From assembly GCA_021613375.1 (NCBI GenBank), contig CM038703.1, positions 23,052,194-23,116,193 on the forward strand: a stretch of 64,000 nucleotides of DNA, read 5' to 3'. Under the pieces are notes generated by a model that was given only the letters and a program-made list of their open reading frames with translations, had not been told where the DNA came from and made no database searches. The number at the start of each line of letters is the position of its first letter. The first letter of the stretch is position 1. This document shows, piece after piece, positions 59,531-64,000 of this stretch. The position numbers and the translations under genes were made by a program. Origin of the DNA: Megaleporinus macrocephalus (Eukaryota > Chordata > Actinopteri > Characiformes > Anostomidae).

Positions 59531-59533
59531 TAG
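57377..59533 (+). CDS. tril: tril, TLR4 interactor with leucine-rich repeats
   Basis: A single uninterrupted frame of 718 residues. Signal peptide 1-23 ending VRA. LRR N-cap with Cys25, 29, 31, 40 (CPERCEC, as in human TRIL). About twelve 24-residue LRRs (about 56-350) such as LTRLDLQFNRIGRVHPRAF. LRR C-cap opens WTCGC near 357-361. A Glu/Lys/Gly-rich stretch covers about 383-441. A fibronectin type III-like domain (about 503-600) has FRVFFDRLG and CVESLLGG, parallel to FRLLFDRFG and CVEGVLGG in human. One membrane helix lies at about 614-638, and a 78-residue tail holds an RRRR stop-transfer. The mammalian protein helps TLR4 and TLR3 signal and is strong in glia. Codons are extremely rich in GC and CpG, unlike the flanks. 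The acceptor-like TTTTCACTGCAG at 57262 suggests a non-coding first exon upstream. In human TRIL sits near WIPF3 and PRR15, which supports the call. Confidence 0.95.
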   Translation: MAARAFLLLLAVCLALLPAAVRALCPERCECGRAQQHVLCANRGLRTVPGAPPAESALLVRALVLAGNFIDALSARDLAHYGHLTRLDLQFNRIGRVHPRAFAKLSELQELYLGHNLLSALPPRALQPLTKLSVLYVNDNVIEELEAEAFASLSSVVRLRLDGNALETLSESVFEPLSGLVVLQLESNRLRHMHPNAFANLTRLQFLNLSDNQQTELRDARIFARLESLTTLLLARNQIAHVGARIFQDLRRLTTLSLSGNRITRFEPDALTGLSRLRELALDGNALTNVPVGLLDPLARLENLDLSANQITRVHEAAFAQLARLRVLTLRDNRLARLASGALATNSALRALDLRGNEWTCGCRAEALKSRAGGGGDLAVRCREEEEEEKGEEEGHKGEARVEGMEQSDLCAVEDMEDRMRGEEEVEGEGGAEEREVSSTERRKQMSTSSGAVKNKKRGRPRALTRVLTTKIVPMTTKDAALSQQRVDTQGKRSEQTAALTGACHFNRHHIANVTVDEVTDTTATVRWSAAADRGELALHFRVFFDRLGSSARFPRYVYADGSSRALTLRELRPDSAYLACVESLLGGTSCHMASREHCAGFVTGPGAREAEAWHVAAAALSLSVLLALLLAGAGLARALARRRRSSRIKGGRGYSYSARTPFRAAMATACASSEFSAYRSGRALSEEGDLIQFTGERVYSSAPVCREHDATMHSFID

Positions 59534-61166
59534 ATTTCACAACTGCGCGTGTGGACACCTGCGTGTATGTTTATATGTTGTGTGAGGATTATTTGTTTTA
59601 GGCATGTGTCGATATATTTATATAGAATCGAACATTTACACATTATTATCACGGTTTATGATAATGTCACGATCATCCTCAGATGTTGTGAAAATGTATG
59701 TTGTCCAGCTAATTTTTTAAATTATGATAGACCCATAACAGCTGGTGTTCTCTCTTCAAACAAACATTTGCTTATCGCAGCCAACAAGATTTATTTTTTC
59801 TGAAATGCATCAGGTTTATTTAGATGTTCTTTTGCAAACTGCTCTAGCCAGATTTTGTGGTGTGAATGCAGGAAAGGTTTTCTTCTGATGACTCCTACAT
59901 GGAGGTTATGTTTGTGCAGGTGTTAATGCACAATAGAATAGTGCACCATTCATCTTTTCATCATGAAGGTCTTTGCAGTTTTGATTTTTGTCTTTCTAGC
60001 AACCCTAGGAGCAGTTCTCTTGGAAAGTCTTCTTGGTATTCAAGACCTTTACATGCCGTCCATCATTTCTATTAACTTCCATTTCTTAATTACATTATGA
60101 ACTGAGGAACAGCTCCCTAAAACGCTTTGCTTTCTTCTTATAGCTGCCTTTGGCTTTGTGGGCAAAAATTCATTTAATTTTCAGAGTGCTGGGCAGCTGC
60201 TTATGAGCCTATGAGTATAAATATTTGGAATTTGCATCATCCGGCCTTTTTCTTAATGATGAACTAACAACCTTGGTAAAAGTTGACTGAGAGCTCAAAT
60301 TTCTTGTAGTGTCCAAACTTTTGCATATGACTGCAGTAATAATGTAAAGAATGTTACTGACTTGATACCCTTTGGAGATCAGTTCATCTTTTACCTGCTT
60401 AATAGAGTAATAGAGCATCATAGAGTTTTTGACCACTTCAAATTTTCAAAACATTGTGATATCGCCATGACAGCGCAGATCATGGAGAATAGACGTTCAC
60501 CAATCAACAGCAGCACTCCTCTACAACTTACAGCTCTAGTGTTGTAAGCAAGTCATGCAACAGCACTATACTTCTGTTATAAATTTAATAAGAATCTCGA
60601 ATTGTATGAGAATACAAATTGTGAATGCTGTATCCATAATCAAGTCAAACTGTGGAGTCAGAGTACAATTACACCTATATTAGGTGGGACATTGAGCACT
60701 GGTGCAAATACAGGACAGAACAAGGGGCAGGATCATTTTGGGGGTCACAGGATGGTTGTGAAAAATGTATGTAGCTTGAGTTGCAAAAGATCTGACAGAT
60801 ATCAATTATTATACAATTTAGCATCAATTACAGCATCAAAACTATAAAGTAAACTTAAAACGAATTGTTGTTTTGTTTATTTATAGTCAATAATAAGAAA
60901 AAGAAAGAAACATTAATCTGTCCTGGAACCATTTAACTCTACTGTAACTTTGTTGATATGCTTTATTAACAGTTCTTCCCTTTTGTTTTATATTTATAAT
61001 TATTGGGGTATTTACTAAATTAATCATTTGTAGAGTAAGAATTTTAGAGACATTATGGAAGATAAATAATGCCATTATAACATAACACTAGATCTCCACA
61101 CATAGGTTAACATTCTTGCTATTAATGTTATTTGTTTTGACATTTAAAGCATGATACGTCAACATA

Positions 61167-61415
61167 GCGGCGGCGGTGGTGTAGTTGTTAGTAATGTCAC
61201 CTACAGCAAGACTATTCTGTGTGGAGTGTGCATGTTCTGCCCCTGCTTGAGTGGTTTTCCGGGTACTCCGGTTTCTTCCAATAGTCCAAACACATGCATG
61301 TTAGGTTGATCAGTCACTTTAAGTTGCCCATAGGTGTGATGGACTGGCGACCTGTCCATGGTGTGTCCATTGGTGCCAGCCTCCACCCCCACCCGTTGAG
61401 GGATAAAAGGATAAT
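61167..61415 (+). repeat. SINE-like / LINE-tail dispersed repeat
   Basis: Begins GCGGCGGCGGTGGTGTAGTT, then TGTGTGGAGTGTGCATGTTC, CCGGGTACTCCGGTTTCTTCC, CAAACACATGCATGTTAGG, GTGATGGACTGGCGACCTGT and CCATGGTGTGTCC. This order matches a very common teleost interspersed repeat, slightly worn. It ends in an AGGATAATAG-type tail. Related in its tail to 16265-16342. Confidence 0.75.
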
Positions 61416-62039
61416 AGATTTATATCCACATAGCAAGTGTAATTGAAGTTGAATTGTGTGACGCTGATCCCCACTCCTACACCTAATCACGGTTAGACCA
61501 GACTTGCACCCCTGGCACTCAGTATGAAAAACAGCATTGCTCCTTTATGGTGGCCTGTGAAAGGTGCTCATAAGAAATTAAAAAAAATTGAAGAGCTGCA
61601 CACACAGCTGTATAACAATATCAGGTATGTTGAATATTGTGATACTCCTGTGATATTATTGAATATCGGCACATGTCTGGTTTGCATGTCATCGCTGTCT
61701 TGCAAAAAACTTTTTCAGTTTTCTTTGCATAATCTGAAAACCTCAGTTAGCGTTTATATTATCAAGAAAAAAAATCTTGTTACATTGGCTTCTACTAAGA
61801 GTAAGAACGATTTCTTTTTTGGAGATTGGAGATGTTTTGTTGCGACAGTGATGATACATATGCATGTTTGAATATGTGAATATGTGTGTGTCTGAGAGAG
61901 AATGTGTGCGTGTACTGGACATGTAAAGCATGTTGTTACTGTAAAGGGGACTGACTCAATTTAGTGCCTTACAAATAACCAATCAATATACATAATCCTA
62001 TACATTCTTATAGGGGACAGGCAGCTGGAGATGGAAGGC

Positions 62040-62242
62040 AGAATAAAAGCCAGAAACACCAGAATATGGTCGTTGTGATGGCCATGTAATTAATTCAATT
62101 TTAAAGTCATGGTCCGGTTAAGGTTTTGGTAAGTGTTAGGCTAGTTGAAGTTTTAGTTAAGGTTTGGGTAAGTCTCCAGGAAATTAGCGTAAATCTATGT
62201 AATGGTCCCACAATTGACAAGATTGTGTGTGTGTGTGTGTGT
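62040..62242 (+). repeat. GTTAGGG/CCCCACA dispersed repeat, copy 3
   Basis: GGTTTTGGTAAGTGTTAGGC, AAGGTTTGGGTAAGTCTCC, AGGAAATTAGCGTAAATC and ATGGTCCCACAATTGACAAG, ending in (GT)n. Same order of parts as copy 2, with more divergence in the hexamer tract. Confidence 0.6.
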
Positions 62243-64000
62243 GAAATATTCAGGGTTGCTATGAGCATAAAATTCACTTTAGAAGCACATTTGTACAGTT
62301 TGTGAAGTTGTGTTTTCAGTCAGCTGCTGGTTGGCAGAGTCTTTTTACTTAATTGTGTTTGTACAATATATTTGATATGTAGGATTGATTTAACTCTGTA
62401 ATGTAATTGTGTATCTCCAGTTGAGTTACAAGATGTTAGTAAATACAGCCCGCCATTAAAACCTTCAAGCCTTTGCAAAATAGGGGAATAAAGAAAGTGT
62501 GTGTGAGTGCTGCGTAAGATTATTTCATTGGATATTGCATTTGCTATTGAGAATTAGTCATCAAATCAGCACCAGGACTAAATCGCAGTGGTCACAGGAA
62601 CGTGATATGAAGGGTGACCAGAAGGGGGCAGTGCTCTCCTACCGATCAACTGTAATCAACTTGGCCAAAACCTGTACTGATATGTAACGGTGCTATTACA
62701 ATATATTGTAAATTGCATTATAAATAACAATAAATGTGAAATATTTTCTTATTTCTGGCTTAAACAAAATGTGACTTTAGGCCACTGATAAGCATGAATA
62801 TGTTGTGTCAAGATTATGTTGAAAATGTTGAGCTTATAACAATAACAGAAATAAAGAGACAAAATGAATGTAGAGCAAGTTCATTTTATTTAGAAATAGC
62901 AATAAAATTTGTTAGTTGGTACAAAAATAAAGACATATGGATTTTCTTCTCAAAAACTGTACATGGAAAACGCTCTTCTCACCTGAACGATTAGGCAGAG
63001 TGATAGTCTCTCACATTATGAGATGTAGAATGATCAAACATTGAACATTTGTAACCAATTGCATTGATGGAAATTAGCAGTTTCCTGAATGCTTTATCAC
63101 TTTCCCACAAGTGAAGCAAACCGTCGGTGATAATTTTCTCTCTGCTGTGCTCATATGGAAAAGTACTGGATGCTTATTAGTCGATGTTATATCTTGTTTT
63201 CTGTTGAATGCTTTCCTATAAAATGCGCTATTGTGATGAAACATTCTTGCATTGGTACATTATCTTTCCATGATCGGTTCACTGAAGAAAAGCCTCTGAC
63301 ATTGTTTACTGTCCCATGAGGACAAACACGCAGCTAATGGCTAAAGGTGCAGTTGCAATCCAGAGCATTACCAAACAATTCCATTCACATATTTACAATA
63401 TAGTACATTCCCCTGATAGATAATGAAGGATTTTCTTTCTAGTCATGTTCTCATCTGGCATTTCAGATGTTCAGTCTGAGCTGTTTGGCCAATGCAGATG
63501 AAACTAAAGTGGCAGAAAAACAGGAAACATGCAATAAACATAAACATACTCATATATCACCAGGAGTGAAAGTCCCTGAGGAAATACCACTGGGCAAAGA
63601 ATTGTAAAAAAAACGCTGGAAAGAAAGCAGACCAAAGCATGACAGCTTTTCCAGTAGGCCTACTCCAGGCTGTCACAGTGTGGAAGGATTCAACATCCTA
63701 CCATTCATATCTCTCAGTTAAACACCTGAGATGTGCTGCCTCAGATAGGCTCTCACCCATCAGCCCCTCATAAATGTTAACTGGGAATTCCACTGATTTC
63801 TTGGTGCTAAATCTCTGCATAGTTCAATTATACAAGTCGGATAATTGTTCACAGTGGTGGTGATAAGAACCTGGCGTCTGAACCAGGGTATCTAAAAGCT
63901 CCCTTACTAAAACAGCTGTCCTGAGTAAAAATTTCATATTGAATGTACTAATCAAAGTGGCCCAAAATAATTCGCAAATAAAACCTCTTAAACTCGAATT

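Larger units (their letters stand above)
59534..64000. other. tril 3' flank, no recognised gene
   Basis: AT-rich. The first part presumably holds the tril 3' UTR; I could not single out a polyadenylation site. Apart from the two repeats listed (61.2 and 62.1 kb), none of the short frames shows a known motif. Confidence 0.5.

Overview
The window is vertebrate, almost certainly teleost fish, genomic DNA. Genes are split by GT-AG introns and the background is AT-rich. It is full of microsatellites, fold-back elements and fish-type Tc1 and hAT relics. Four genes are recognised from exon-by-exon translation compared with remembered family sequences, plus the 3' end of a fifth. No prokaryotic system, virus, CRISPR array, rRNA or convincing tRNA gene was seen.

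Layout, left to right. (1) 1-1794, + strand: the last four exons of aste1 (asteroid homolog 1), cut by the window edge. (2) 4.9-19.5 kb, + strand: colq, the collagenic tail of acetylcholinesterase. All 17 coding exons are present and give an uninterrupted 455-residue protein. Its introns hold a Tc1 transposase fossil, a hAT-like element with a BED-finger fragment, fold-back elements and a long (AT)n tract. (3) 20.9-29.6 kb, - strand: wipf3 (WIP family member 3 / CR16). Seven coding exons give 453 residues, and a CpG-rich candidate promoter lies near 29.3-29.85 kb. colq and wipf3 converge tail to tail. (4) 33.4-35.3 kb, - strand: prr15, with one clear coding exon. A separate open exon about 1.2 kb upstream could splice in frame onto it. 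(5) 35.5-57.2 kb: a stretch with no gene I can recognise. It holds an 84-bp perfect zero-spacer palindrome, a transposon-like ORF relic, several copies of a small inverted-repeat element, and two abutting minisatellite arrays totalling about 4.3 kb that run into a long (GT)n tract. (6) 57.26-59.53 kb, + strand: tril (TLR4 interactor with leucine-rich repeats), an intact, very GC-rich, uninterrupted 718-codon ORF. (7) 59.5-64 kb: AT-rich sequence with a SINE-like repeat and no gene.

The genes do not form one pathway. colq anchors acetylcholinesterase at the neuromuscular basal lamina, wipf3 acts on actin through WASP-family proteins, tril is a membrane co-receptor for Toll-like receptor signalling, and prr15 and aste1 are less well understood. 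wipf3, prr15 and tril keep the neighbourhood I remember from human 7p14-p15. CHN2 and CPVL, which lie between PRR15 and TRIL in human, are not recognisable here. aste1 and colq come from different human locations (3q and 3p).

I found no clear undescribed biological system. The best leads are the possible N-terminal extension of prr15, the perfect palindrome, the higher-order minisatellite and the recurring inverted-repeat family, one copy of which lies directly upstream of tril.
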